Shown here: one piece after another, positions 46,972 to 55,949 of the stretch
How the letters are laid out: each line of letters starts with the position of its first letter
How positions within the stretch are numbered: the first letter of the stretch is position 1
NCBI GenBank assembly: GCA_017621475.1
Contig: JAGATA010000010.1
Coordinates: 37,169 to 101,168, forward strand
DNA from: Clostridia bacterium
Lineage (GTDB): Bacteria > Bacillota > Clostridia > Oscillospirales > CAG-272
Direction: 5' to 3'
DNA: 64,000 nucleotides
Translations under genes and position numbers: made by a program
Notes under the pieces: model-generated
Databases searched by the model: none
The model's input: the letters and a program-made list of their open reading frames with translations, nothing else
What the model was told of the DNA's origin: nothing

Positions 46972-48345
46972 TTAACAAGTAAGCATTGAGGCAACCTCGG
47001 TTACAGTGCCCGCACCGAGTATTAGCACGGTGTCCCCTTCTTTCGCTTCCTCGCGTATTCTGCGTGCGGCATCCTCATAAGTTGGGGTATATTCACCGCC
47101 CTCTGTCGCTTCTGCAAGCTGCGCGGAGGAAACGCCGTATGTGTTTACTTCGCGCGCGGCGTAAATATCCACAAAAAACGTCTTATCCGAATCCTTAAAT
47201 GATGCGGCAAATTCCGAAAAGAGGGATGCTGTGCGAGAATACGTGTGCGGTTCAAAAACGCAAAGCACTTTTCCCTCTGTCAGCTTTTTCGCCGCGGAGA
47301 TAGCGGAAACAAGCTCCTTCGGGTGGTGGGCATAGTCTATATAAACGTCTGCACCTCCGATGCTCCCCTTTTTCTCAAATCTTCTGGCAAGACCTGCAAA
47401 GTCGGAAAGGTATTTTCCTATATCTTCGGGGGAAACACCTGCGTGGAAACACGCTGCTGCGGCGGCAAGCGCGTTATACACGTTGTGCCTGCCGAGAACG
47501 GAAAGCGCAACATGGCAGAAAAATTCTTCCCCTCTTACGATATCAAACTCCGCGCAGCCCTTGTTGTATGTGATGTTAACTGCGCGGAAATCCGCATCGT
47601 TAACGATACCGAAGGTTGTTTTTTCAACGCCGAAAAGCGCACACGCCGTATTTCCATCGTCCGCGTTGGAAATAACAAGCGGATCTTCCTGCGCAAAAGC
47701 AAGCAACGCATATTGGCGGAAAGATTCCTTTATCTGCTCCAAACCGCCCGTGAAATAATCCGTGTGGTCAAGATCGATATTGAGCACAACGGAAACGGAG
47801 GGGAAAAAGCCCAGGAAAGAATCCTTATATTCGCACGCTTCGAAAACAAAATCCTCTCTCTTGCCCACGCGGTATGCGCCGCCCATCTCCGCCGTCTGCG
47901 CGCCGCACATAACTGTCGGGTCCTTGCCGGAGGCAATAAGCACGTGCGATATCATCGCCGTGCAGGTAGATTTACCGTGTGAACCGGAAACGCCGATGCG
48001 AGTTTTATATTTCTGCATAAGATAGCCTATGGCATCTGCACGGTAAACAAGCGGAATGCCGCGTTTTTTCGCCTCCGCTATCTCAGGGTTTTGGTCGTTT
48101 ACAGCACCCGTATATATAACCACGTCCGAGCCCTCCACATGCGACGCATCGTGCCCGATAAATACCTCGATACCCGCGTCACAAAGCCTTTGCGTCATTT
48201 CGCTCTGTGTTCTGTCAGAACCGCGCACGGTATAGCCTTTCGAATCAAGCACGAAAGCAATGCTCGACATACTTATCCCTCCAATGCCGACAAAGAAGAA
48301 CGTGTGCACGTTTTCCGGCAGCACGGTTGTTTTTTCCCAAGACAT
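46972..48345 (-). CDS. murC: UDP-N-acetylmuramate--L-alanine ligase
   Basis: MurC adds the first amino acid of the peptidoglycan stem peptide. The 458-residue protein has FFVGIGGISMSSIA at the N terminus, the ATP loop IGVSGSHGKSTCTAM, FEACEYKDSFL, VLNIDLDHTDYF, GRHNVYNALAA and DYAHHPKEL. ATG at 48345 has GAGGT upstream. It is monocistronic. Confidence 0.96.
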   Translation of the reverse strand: MSWEKTTVLPENVHTFFFVGIGGISMSSIAFVLDSKGYTVRGSDRTQSEMTQRLCDAGIEVFIGHDASHVEGSDVVIYTGAVNDQNPEIAEAKKRGIPLVYRADAIGYLMQKYKTRIGVSGSHGKSTCTAMISHVLIASGKDPTVMCGAQTAEMGGAYRVGKREDFVFEACEYKDSFLGFFPSVSVVLNIDLDHTDYFTGGLEQIKESFRQYALLAFAQEDPLVISNADDGNTACALFGVEKTTFGIVNDADFRAVNITYNKGCAEFDIVRGEEFFCHVALSVLGRHNVYNALAAAAACFHAGVSPEDIGKYLSDFAGLARRFEKKGSIGGADVYIDYAHHPKELVSAISAAKKLTEGKVLCVFEPHTYSRTASLFSEFAASFKDSDKTFFVDIYAAREVNTYGVSSAQLAEATEGGEYTPTYEDAARRIREEAKEGDTVLILGAGTVTEVASMLTC

Positions 48346-48521
48346 ATTGAAACCTCTTTTTATATAAAAAATATACTGTTCACATACATGTAACGCAAAA
48401 ATCACACATATGTTTAAAAAAATTTAAAATTTACTCACCTTTCATTTGAATAAAGTTCACAATTAGGTAGTAAAATATAGCCAAACAATGAAATTTAATC
48501 AAATTTAAGGAGAATACACAC

Positions 48522-48848
48522 ATGGAAATTACAGATGTAAAGATCAGAAAAATATTTGACGAAGGCCCTATGAAAGCGGTCGTATCCATCACATTCGATA
48601 ATATGCTCGCTCTTCACGACGTTAAAGTCATCAACGCAAGAGATAAATTCTTCGTTGTTATGCCCTCCAGAAAAAATCCCGACGGCACTTTCCGTGACAT
48701 AATTCACCCCATCAACGCAACTATGCGCACAATGCTTGAGGACACCGTCATAAACGCATATTTCAAATATCTTAAAGATATTGAAGACGGCATCATTCCC
48801 CATCCCAATTCTTACAAGGAAGGATACGCTGAAGCGTATGCAGACTGA
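48522..48848 (+). CDS. spoVG: Septation/sporulation regulator SpoVG
   Basis: A 108-residue protein matching SpoVG: MEITDVKIRKI, MKAVVSITFDNMLALHDVKVI, FFVVMPSRK, FRDIIHPINATMR. SpoVG is a small nucleic-acid-binding regulator of septation, capsule and sporulation genes. This copy has about 10-20 additional C-terminal residues. GGAG upstream. Confidence 0.95.
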   Translation: MEITDVKIRKIFDEGPMKAVVSITFDNMLALHDVKVINARDKFFVVMPSRKNPDGTFRDIIHPINATMRTMLEDTVINAYFKYLKDIEDGIIPHPNSYKEGYAEAYAD

Positions 48849-48863
48849 TCTGCTTTTTCTTTC

Positions 48864-48899
48864 AAAAGGTGTAAAAACGCTTCGCGTTTTTACACCTTA
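48864..48899 (+). repeat. Solitary palindrome resembling a MITE outer end
   Basis: AAGGTGTAAAAACGC / GCGTTTTTACACCTT with a 3-nt loop, like the outer palindrome of element D (GGTGTAAAAACACGC). It may be a remnant or a terminator of spoVG. Confidence 0.45.
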
Positions 48900-48900
48900 A

Positions 48901-48938
48901 ACAGACCCGCCATTTATTATGGCGGGTCTGTTTGTTTT
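48901..48938. terminator. Bidirectional terminator
   Basis: ACAGACCCGCCAT / ATGGCGGGTCTGT hairpin with T tract, between convergent spoVG and the deaminase gene. Confidence 0.88.
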
Positions 48939-48952
48939 AATACGCAAAAATA

Positions 48953-49450
48953 TCAATATCCGAACTTGCCGCTGAGGCTGTCGTCATTCTCTATCCAATC
49001 CGCTACGTTATAAACGGAGTATTCCTCCTTCGTATCGCGCACGATAACACGCTCAATGCCCGCGTTGATGACCTGGCGCTTGCACATCATACAAGAGCAG
49101 GTACCGGGCATAAGCTCGCCCGTTTTGGCGTCAAGGCACGCCATATAGAGCGTTGCACCGAGCATCTGGTCACGGGAAGCGGCGATTATCGCATTCGCCT
49201 CCGCATGGACGGAACGGCACATCTCATATCTTTCTCCGCGCGGAATACCGAGGTGGTCGCGCATACAAAAATTTATATCAGTACAATTTTTGCGTCCTCT
49301 GGGCGCGCCGTTATACCCTGTCGATATTATTATATCGTTTTTGACAATAATTGCGCCAAATGCGCGGCGAAGGCAAGTGCTTCTCTGCGCAACGGTCTGC
49401 GCTATATCAAGATAATAATTTTCTTTATCGGGTCTTTTTAAAGGTGACAT
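48953..49450 (-). CDS. comEB: dCMP deaminase (ComEB-like)
   Basis: A 165-residue zinc-dependent deoxycytidylate deaminase. VHAEANAI supplies the zinc His and catalytic Glu and PGTCSCMMCKRQVINAG the zinc Cys pair. TCLRRAFGAIIVKNDIIISTGYNGAPRG is the N-terminal family signature. It converts dCMP to dUMP for thymidylate synthesis. It is followed downstream by a convergent terminator and preceded by nadE on the complementary map. Confidence 0.93.
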   Translation of the reverse strand: MSPLKRPDKENYYLDIAQTVAQRSTCLRRAFGAIIVKNDIIISTGYNGAPRGRKNCTDINFCMRDHLGIPRGERYEMCRSVHAEANAIIAASRDQMLGATLYMACLDAKTGELMPGTCSCMMCKRQVINAGIERVIVRDTKEEYSVYNVADWIENDDSLSGKFGY

Positions 49451-49470
49451 ATTGTTACTCTCCGTAAAAT

Positions 49471-50214
49471 TTATTCTGCGGGGTCAAACTCGTAAACGGG
49501 AAGCGTTTCAAGCTTAAATTTGTTGATAACGTGAAGTCTGTCTATCTTTGCCTTCTTCTCTTCATCGTCTATAACGCCCTCGCGGATATATTTATCGAGC
49601 ATAGCGTAAGTAAAGCCGAGCTTGTCCTCGTCCGTTTTACCCGAAAGACCGTCGGAGGGCGCTTTTTCGATAAACTTTTCGGGAAGACCCAGGTATCTGC
49701 CCATTTCTTTAACCTCCGCAACCGTAAGGCGGGAGATAGGACCGAAATCGCCTGCGCTGTCGCCGTATCTTGTGGAGTATCCAACCCAGTCCTCCGAAAG
49801 GTTGCAGGTATTTGCAACTCTGCCGTTTTTGGATTGGGAGATAGCGTAAAGCGTTGTCATACGAATTCTGGGAGGGAGATTTATTTTGGATTGTTCCGAA
49901 ATTTCAATTCTGCCGCCCAAAGCTTCATAAACGCCTGCAACCGCAGGGTGAATGTCCACAACGATGTTATCTATTCCGAGAAATTCGCAAAGTTCGTGGG
50001 AATAATCTATATCGCACTGCTCTCCGTCGGGCATAAGCACACCGAAAACTCTTTCTTTTCCGAGAGCTTTACAGCAGAGTGCGGCAACAACGGAGCTGTC
50101 CTTACCGCCGGAAATACCGATTATGGCGTTGCAGCCCTTACCGTTTTTCTCAAACCAATCCTGTATCCAGGCAATGCAGCCGTCCGTGGCTTTTTTTACG
50201 TCAAATTTATACAT
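49471..50214 (-). CDS. nadE: NAD+ synthase, ammonia-dependent
   Basis: A 247-residue enzyme that amidates nicotinic acid adenine dinucleotide. The PP-loop is IIGISGGKDSSVVAALC. RMTTLYAISQSKNGRVANTCNLSEDWVGYSTRYGDSAGDFGP, with the NAD-binding signature, is at mid-length. There is no glutaminase domain, so ammonia is the likely nitrogen donor. ATG follows GGGAGGAAC. The gap to the deaminase gene is 20 bp, so the two are co-transcribed. Confidence 0.95.
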   Translation of the reverse strand: MYKFDVKKATDGCIAWIQDWFEKNGKGCNAIIGISGGKDSSVVAALCCKALGKERVFGVLMPDGEQCDIDYSHELCEFLGIDNIVVDIHPAVAGVYEALGGRIEISEQSKINLPPRIRMTTLYAISQSKNGRVANTCNLSEDWVGYSTRYGDSAGDFGPISRLTVAEVKEMGRYLGLPEKFIEKAPSDGLSGKTDEDKLGFTYAMLDKYIREGVIDDEEKKAKIDRLHVINKFKLETLPVYEFDPAE

Positions 50215-50308
50215 CTTTTGTTCCTCCCAAAGAGTTATATTATTTATATTTTATCACAAAAGAATACGGTATGCAATAAAACGCGCGCGTTTTATTGCAT
50301 TTATTTTA

Positions 50309-51025
50309 TTAACTTTTTTCTTTTTAGAAAAAAGAAGTGTTAAAACACGTTGTGTTTTAACAAAAATTATTTTATACCGCTTTTTCTTGTTTAAAGTGAC
50401 CAGATACAAACAGCCTAAATGGCTGTTTGTATCTAGCGAAAGGCGAAGCCGTGTTTGCTCGCAAAAAGATAAAAAGCCGTGCCGGTTTATCGGCGTGTGC
50501 GGACTTGAACCACATATTGCGTATAAGCTTAAAAGAGAATGTATCTATACCCTTTTAAACCAAGTTCTGAATTATTATTCAGTTAAATTCTCGCTATAAA
50601 TAGCTCGAAGGGCAAATCTCGAACAATCGCGCTGCACACAACGACGTAAAGTTTGCAAAAAATATTTACTTCAATAGTCGTTGTGTTTACGCTCAACTCG
50701 AACGTCGGGAAGCAAGTTCTGATTTGTTATAAAAGCGCGTGATGAAAAAATCAAAAATTTTAATATAAGTCTTCTCGCGTTTTCAGCCTAAGCCTTAAAA
50801 TTTGTACCCTTCGACGTGGTTCCGTGCGATTTTTGCGAGCCTCGGTGAGCGAAAATCGCTCTGGGAGTCGAAATTGCCATAGGTTAAAATCTGCACAGGC
50901 GAGTAAAGGGAAGGACTTTTTGCTTCTTTTTGTAACTTTTTCTTTCAAAAAGAAAAAGTTAGTTAAATAATTTGGTAAAACGATAAATCGTTTTACCACC
51001 TCTTCTTTCTAAAAAAAGAAAGAAC
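50309..51025 (+). repeat. Palindrome-ended MITE-like element, copy C, with internal insertion
   Basis: About 715 bp, filling the nadE-aroF spacer. Outer hairpins are poly-pyrimidine/purine (about 50312-50335 and 51001-51024). Next come GTTAAAACAC..GTGTTTTAAC at 50339-50361 and a GGTAAAACGA..TCGTTTTACC palindrome near 50975-50997. The core shares CCCTTCGACGTGGTT and hairpins at 50638-50684 and 50826-50859 with copy B. About 60 bp at 50397-50460 interrupt the left inner hairpin. Confidence 0.75.
50403..50433 (+). repeat. Perfect 13-bp palindrome nested in element C
   Basis: GATACAAACAGCC / GGCTGTTTGTATC with 5-nt loop TAAAT. It sits where the left inner hairpin of the element is broken. Confidence 0.8.
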
Positions 51026-51046
51026 CCAAGAAACCTTATACGATGC

Positions 51047-51073
51047 AAAAACGCACCTTTCGGTGCGTTTTTG
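51047..51073 (-). terminator. Terminator of the aromatic operon
   Basis: AAAAACGCACC / GGTGCGTTTTT hairpin, just past the last gene of the operon. Confidence 0.9.
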
Positions 51074-51087
51074 CAAAGATTTCTTTA

Positions 51088-52119
51088 TTAAAGCACATCC
51101 GCAATGTCGAGAATGAGCTTCTCCGTCTTTTCCCAACCAAGGCACGGGTCTGTGATAGACTTGCCGTAAATGCCTTCGCCGATCTTCTGTGCGCCGTCTT
51201 CGATATAGCTTTCGATCATGAAGCCCTTAACGATGGAACGGATGTCGCTGTTGTATCTGCAAGAGTGAAGAACTTCCTTTGCAATACGAACCTGTTCAAG
51301 GTACTTCTTGCCGGAGTTTGCGTGGTTTGTATCCACGATAACAGCAGGATTCTTGAGGTCGGGTTTGTTTGCATATTCTTCGTAAAGGTGGATAAGGTCT
51401 TCGTAATGGTAGTTGGGCAGAGACTGACCGTGCTTGTTTACGTAGCCGCGAAGAATAGCGTGAACGTATTCGTTACCCTGGCTTTCAACTTCCCAGCCGC
51501 GGTAGATAAACTGGTGCGCGTGCTGACCCGCTGTGATAGAGTTCATCATAACGGAAATATCGCCGCTGGTGGGGTTCTTCATACCAACGGGAATATCAAG
51601 TCCGCTGGCTGTAAGTCTGTGGTGCTGGTCTTCAACGCTGCGCGCGCCGATGGCAACATAGGAAAGAAGGTCGGAAAGATAACGGTGGTTTTCGGGATAA
51701 AGCATTTCATCCGCTGTAGAAAGACCTGTTTCCGCAAGCGCTCTCATATGAAGCTGGCGGATAGCAACGATGCCTTTGAAAGCGTCGGGTGCTTCGTTGG
51801 GGTTGGGCTGGTGTACCATCCCCTTGTAACCGTCGCCGATAGTTCTGGGCTTACCCGTGTAGATTCTGGGAATGATGATGAGCTTATCCGCAACCTTATC
51901 CTGAACATTTTTAAGTCTGCAGATGTAGTCCATTACGGAATCTTCGTTATCTGCGGAGCAAGGTCCGATAACGAGAAGCATTTTATCGCTCTTACCCGTG
52001 AAAACATCCTTGATGGCTTTATCGCGTATAGCTTTCTTTTGGGCAAGCTCAAGGGAAAGCGGGTACATTTCCTTGACTTCCATAGGAACGGGAAGTTTTT
52101 TCTTAAAATTCATATTCAT
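51088..52119 (-). CDS. aroF: DAHP synthase (class I), first shikimate-pathway enzyme
   Basis: A 343-residue 3-deoxy-7-phosphoheptulonate synthase. LLVIGPCSADNEDSVMDYICRL and RIYTGKPRTIGDGYKGMVHQPNPNEAPD are signature stretches. GARSVEDQHHRLTASGLDIPVGMKNPTSGD, VDTNHANSGKK and KGFMIESYIEDG carry the metal and substrate residues. It is the AroFGH-like type. It is the last gene of the aromatic operon. ATG has GGAGA 9 nt upstream. Feedback control is not readable from sequence. Confidence 0.95.
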   Translation of the reverse strand: MNMNFKKKLPVPMEVKEMYPLSLELAQKKAIRDKAIKDVFTGKSDKMLLVIGPCSADNEDSVMDYICRLKNVQDKVADKLIIIPRIYTGKPRTIGDGYKGMVHQPNPNEAPDAFKGIVAIRQLHMRALAETGLSTADEMLYPENHRYLSDLLSYVAIGARSVEDQHHRLTASGLDIPVGMKNPTSGDISVMMNSITAGQHAHQFIYRGWEVESQGNEYVHAILRGYVNKHGQSLPNYHYEDLIHLYEEYANKPDLKNPAVIVDTNHANSGKKYLEQVRIAKEVLHSCRYNSDIRSIVKGFMIESYIEDGAQKIGEGIYGKSITDPCLGWEKTEKLILDIADVL

Positions 52120-52167
52120 AGTAGATATTCTCCTGATATTTTAAATATTATATGTGATTTTTAAATT

Positions 52168-53025
52168 TTATTTTTTATCGAACATTGCACGGCGCTCTGT
52201 GGAAACGCGCATCATCTTCTTCATTGTTTCCACGTCATCCGTTTCCATAGCACGGCGAAGCTTTTCAAGCTCTCCGCCGAACGCCTTCATTTCGGAAATA
52301 AGTATATCCTTGTTGAGCATAAAGAGCTCGCTCCACATATCCTCATTGATGCGCGCGATTCTCGTAAGATCGCGGAATGAGTCGCCCGTGTATTTGCAAA
52401 GGTTTGCATCATCGTTGCAGGTCATAAGCGCCACGGCGATACAGTGCGTAAGCTGGGAAAGGAAGCCGATCATTCTGTCGTGCTTCTGGGGAGTAAGCTC
52501 CGTTACGTTGCCAAAGCCGAGCATTCTTCCAAGCTCCTTGCAGATCTCAACAGCCTCGCGGGAGTTCTTTTCCGTAGGGGTAACGATGTAGTTTGCTCCC
52601 TTGAACATTTCCTCGTTGCTGTTTTCAATACCGTAAACCTCTTTACCCGCCATAGGATGAGCACCAATGAACTCTACACCTTCGGGAAGAAGCGCCTGTA
52701 TCTTATCGACTATCGCGCATTTTACACCCGTAACGTCCGTAATTATCGCGCCTTTTTTGAAATACTTACCGTTCTGCTCTATCCATTCGATAAAAATGTG
52801 GGGGTAGAGCGCGAAAACGGCGATGTCGGCGTCGGCAATCATCTTTTCGTCAATTTCGGTTGTTCCGGCTTTTATCATACCGTGTTCGAGCGCGTAATCT
52901 ATCGTGCTCTGCTTTCTTGTTATCGCATATACCTCATAGCCCTGACGTGTGAGCGATTGCGCGTAGCTGCCGCCGAGAAGTCCAAGGCCTACGATGAGTA
53001 TTTTTTTATTTTTCTGAATTTCCAC
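52168..53025 (-). CDS. tyrA: Prephenate dehydrogenase
   Basis: TyrA oxidatively decarboxylates prephenate to 4-hydroxyphenylpyruvate on the way to tyrosine. The NAD loop is ILIVGLGLLGGSYAQSL near the N terminus, followed by GAHPMAGKEVYG and LGFGNVTELTPQKHDRMIGFLSQLTHCIAVALM. GTG at 53025 is preferred since AGAGG lies 9 nt upstream; TTG two codons earlier is too close. It overlaps the aroA end. There is no C-terminal ACT domain. Confidence 0.9.
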   Translation of the reverse strand: MEIQKNKKILIVGLGLLGGSYAQSLTRQGYEVYAITRKQSTIDYALEHGMIKAGTTEIDEKMIADADIAVFALYPHIFIEWIEQNGKYFKKGAIITDVTGVKCAIVDKIQALLPEGVEFIGAHPMAGKEVYGIENSNEEMFKGANYIVTPTEKNSREAVEICKELGRMLGFGNVTELTPQKHDRMIGFLSQLTHCIAVALMTCNDDANLCKYTGDSFRDLTRIARINEDMWSELFMLNKDILISEMKAFGGELEKLRRAMETDDVETMKKMMRVSTERRAMFDKK

Positions 53026-54226
53026 TTTCAAAAACCTCTATTCCAAGTTTTTTTATTGTATCAAAGAACGTGGGGTAGCTCTTTTTTACAGCCTGCGCCC
53101 CAAGTATTTTTCCGCCCGTAAGCGTGCAGAGCACCGCCATAGACATAACAACTCTGTGGTCGTTGTGACCGTCAAGAGGTTCACTCGGCGCGCGGAAGTG
53201 TCCGCCCTCCACCGTGATGGTATCCTCGTTCACCGTAACGGGAACGCCGAATTTTGCAAGCTCCTCTGCCATAACAGCTCCTCGGTCGCTTTCCTTTATT
53301 TTAAGGCGCGCCGTACCCGTAAGAGTAGCTCCGTTTTTGACCGCCGCCACACTCATAAGTATGGGAGCCAAGTCGGGGCAATCCGAAATATTTATCGTGG
53401 GCGAGCCTTCGCAAAGAGCACGGAACTGCTCTATATAAGCTTTATCGCCCTGTGTGCTGTTTTCGTTAAGGTTTTTCACGGTAACGTCCCCACCGAGAAC
53501 ATCAAGCGCGGAAAGGAACGCCGCGTTGGAAAAGTCCCCCTCCACGCGCTCGCACGCGGGAGTGTATTTTTGATTTCCTTTTATATAAATGGTAAGCTCG
53601 TCCTTCCAAACGGCGCTGACGCCGAATTTTGCAAGGGCTTCCATCGTTATATCGATGTAAGGCTTGCTGTCAAGCGGAGGGACGATGCATATCTCGCTGT
53701 CGCCCGAAAGCAAGGGAAGCGCGAACATAAGTCCGCTTATAAATTGGCTTGAAATATTGCCGGGAACGGTAAACTTACCCGCTTTAAGAGGACCGCAAAC
53801 ACGGATATGATCGCCCTCGTGTGAGAAAGTTATGCCCTGCTCGCGGCAGATGTCCTCATATACCGTGAGGGGGCGTGTCAGGAGCTTTTCACTTCCGTAA
53901 AGCAGGCACTCCGTATTTTTTGCAAGGCAAAGCGGGATAAAAAAGCGCATCGTGCTTCCGCTTTCGCGGCACATAAGCGCGCCTTTCGCTTCACCGTGAA
54001 CATCGCTTTCGAAGAATACGTAGTTTTCCCCGTTTTTTTCGTATTTCGCGCCGAAGCAGGCGGCGGCGCAATCGAGCGTTGCAAGTATATCCTCGCTTCC
54101 CTCAACACCGCGCACCTCGCTCTTTCCCGCAAGGGCGGCGCAAATTATAAGCCTGTGTGCAAAGCTTTTGGAAGGCGGAGCATCTACCGTGCCCTTTGCG
54201 CGGCTTTTTTCTATAATAACATCCAT
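53006..54226 (-). CDS. aroA: EPSP synthase
   Basis: AroA joins shikimate-3-phosphate and phosphoenolpyruvate. The 406-residue protein has PPSKSFAHRLIICAALA near the start, LMCRESGSTMRFFIPL, GNISSQFISGLMFALPLL, IKESDRGAVMAEEL and GHNDHRVVMSMAVL. Its ATG is separated from the aroQ stop by one base. The N-terminal Lys/Ser/Arg signature is intact. Confidence 0.96.
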   Translation of the reverse strand: MDVIIEKSRAKGTVDAPPSKSFAHRLIICAALAGKSEVRGVEGSEDILATLDCAAACFGAKYEKNGENYVFFESDVHGEAKGALMCRESGSTMRFFIPLCLAKNTECLLYGSEKLLTRPLTVYEDICREQGITFSHEGDHIRVCGPLKAGKFTVPGNISSQFISGLMFALPLLSGDSEICIVPPLDSKPYIDITMEALAKFGVSAVWKDELTIYIKGNQKYTPACERVEGDFSNAAFLSALDVLGGDVTVKNLNENSTQGDKAYIEQFRALCEGSPTINISDCPDLAPILMSVAAVKNGATLTGTARLKIKESDRGAVMAEELAKFGVPVTVNEDTITVEGGHFRAPSEPLDGHNDHRVVMSMAVLCTLTGGKILGAQAVKKSYPTFFDTIKKLGIEVFESGNSEK

Positions 54227-54227
54227 A

Positions 54228-54671
54228 TTATGCTCTCATTTCCGCAGGAGGGGCAAGAAGCACGTCTATTGCTTCAAGGTAGCCCACAAAGCCGTGACCT
54301 GCGATAGTCTTTTCGCAGTATTCGCGCACAAAGCTGATGCTTCTGAAGCCCTCTCTCTTGGAAACGTCGGAGATATGCACCTCTATCGCGCGTATCGCCA
54401 CCGCCTTGAGCGCGTCGAGGAGCGCAACACTTGTATGCGTGTAAGCCGCAGGATTGATAACTATGCCGTCGAAAACGCCGAGCGCCTTCTGTATCTTCGT
54501 TACAAGGTCGCCCTCGTAGTTGGATTGGTATATCTCTACCTCAACTTCTTTTGCCGCACAATGCTCCTCTATCATTTTGCAAAGATCCGAATAAGTGCTT
54601 TTGCCGTAAATATCGGGTTCGCGTATGCCGAGCATATTAAGATTTGGTCCGTTTATAACGAGTATCTTCAT
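54228..54671 (-). CDS. aroQ: 3-dehydroquinate dehydratase, type II
   Basis: A 147-residue dodecameric-type dehydroquinase. MKILVINGPNLNMLGIREPDIYG, YQSNYEGDLVTKIQ, INPAAYTHTSVALLDAL and EVHISDVSKREGFR contain the catalytic Tyr, His and Arg positions. ATG at 54671 overlaps the aroEK stop by ATGA. Confidence 0.95.
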   Translation of the reverse strand: MKILVINGPNLNMLGIREPDIYGKSTYSDLCKMIEEHCAAKEVEVEIYQSNYEGDLVTKIQKALGVFDGIVINPAAYTHTSVALLDALKAVAIRAIEVHISDVSKREGFRSISFVREYCEKTIAGHGFVGYLEAIDVLLAPPAEMRA

Positions 54672-55921
54672 TTTGTAAAATCCTCCAGAATTTTTTGCGC
54701 CGCATCGTCCGCGCTCGCATCGTTTATTATATGAACGTCGCACGTGCCCGTGTAGATGGGATATCTTTCCTCATATCTCTTGCGGAGCATATCCATATCG
54801 GAGGAAAGAGGACGGTCGCTTGTGGGAACTATCGTGTTTATATCTCTGTCTATAAAATATATCTTGCCGTTGCCGCAGAGCGCATATATATTCTCTCTGC
54901 GAAGTATCGCGCCACCGCCCGTGGAGATTACCGCGCCGACGGTCTCTTTGCAAAGTTCTGCGATAACGGCGCTTTCCGCATTACGGAAGGCACTCTCTCC
55001 GTGTTCCCTTATATAATCGGCAGGTGTGCCGTATTTTTTAGTAAATTCTTCGTCTGTATCATAAAATCTTCTGCCAAGCTTTTGGGCAAGAAGCGCACCT
55101 ATCGTGCTTTTGCCGCTTCCGGGCATACCCGTAAGCACCACGTTCTGCTTTGCAAGAAGAAGTTCTTTGAATATCTTTTCTGTCACTTCGTCTGCCACGC
55201 TCTCTCCCGTAAAAAGCTCTGCTGCCGCCGTTGCCTGCGCTACGAGCATATAAAGTCCGTTTACCGCAGGTATGCCGCGAAGTCTTGCCTCGTTTACAAG
55301 CTTTGTGCGAAGCGGATTGTATATTACATCCACAACTCCCGCAAGCTTCGGGAAGTTGGCAAGACTTACTCCGCTTCCGTCAAAGGGAGTTGCATCCGTA
55401 TGCGGATACATACCGCAAGGGGAAGTATTGAAGATAAAATCCGCGTCAGCATAATCTCTTGCCGCATCCTCATAGGAAATTACGTTTTCACGCGCCATAC
55501 CCTCTACAAATTTTACGCATTTCGCACCAAGGTCCTCGCAAACAGCGCTAGCCGTTCTGCTCGTGCCGCCATATCCAAGGATAAGAACCGTTTTATCTTT
55601 AAGATCGAATCCCGCGCGAAGCACAAGTCCGCGAAGGCCCGCAAAGTCCGTGTTATAGCCATGGAGCTTACCGTCCTTGTTTATTGCCACGTTTACAGCG
55701 CCTATCTTCTCTGCCTGTTCGCTTATCGTTTCAAGGTAAGGTATTATATCACGCTTATAAGGTATTGTGATATTTATAGCCGTAAAATCTCTCTGCTCCG
55801 CAAAGGAAGCAAAATTCTCTTTCGCAACTTCAATAAGTTCGTATGTGTATCTTCCTAATTTTTCGTGTATCTCTTTTGAAAAACTGTGCGGCAGTTTTTC
55901 ACCCAAAAGTCCGTATCTCAT
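54668..55921 (-). CDS. aroEK: Shikimate dehydrogenase - shikimate kinase fusion
   Basis: A 417-residue bifunctional enzyme. Residues 1-255 are AroE: PHSFSKEIH, NITIPYKRD with the catalytic Lys at 56, and GYNTDFAG. A Rossmann loop LILGYGGTSRTA follows. Residues 258-417 are AroK: Walker A GMPGSGKST at 265-273, FYDTDEEF, FRNAESAV and ISTGGGAIL. It performs steps four and five of the pathway. ATG at 55921 follows GAGG. Fusions of these two are known in some Clostridia, to my knowledge uncommonly. Confidence 0.93.
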   Translation of the reverse strand: MRYGLLGEKLPHSFSKEIHEKLGRYTYELIEVAKENFASFAEQRDFTAINITIPYKRDIIPYLETISEQAEKIGAVNVAINKDGKLHGYNTDFAGLRGLVLRAGFDLKDKTVLILGYGGTSRTASAVCEDLGAKCVKFVEGMARENVISYEDAARDYADADFIFNTSPCGMYPHTDATPFDGSGVSLANFPKLAGVVDVIYNPLRTKLVNEARLRGIPAVNGLYMLVAQATAAAELFTGESVADEVTEKIFKELLLAKQNVVLTGMPGSGKSTIGALLAQKLGRRFYDTDEEFTKKYGTPADYIREHGESAFRNAESAVIAELCKETVGAVISTGGGAILRRENIYALCGNGKIYFIDRDINTIVPTSDRPLSSDMDMLRKRYEERYPIYTGTCDVHIINDASADDAAQKILEDFTK

Positions 55922-55949
55922 TCTATTTTTCCTCTTCGCTTTCTGAAAA

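Noticed and set aside
43644..51025. CRISPR array or tRNA genes within the large spacers
   Set aside because: Repeats are long, dispersed and inverted, with no regular spacers; no cloverleaf with a CCA-like acceptor was found.
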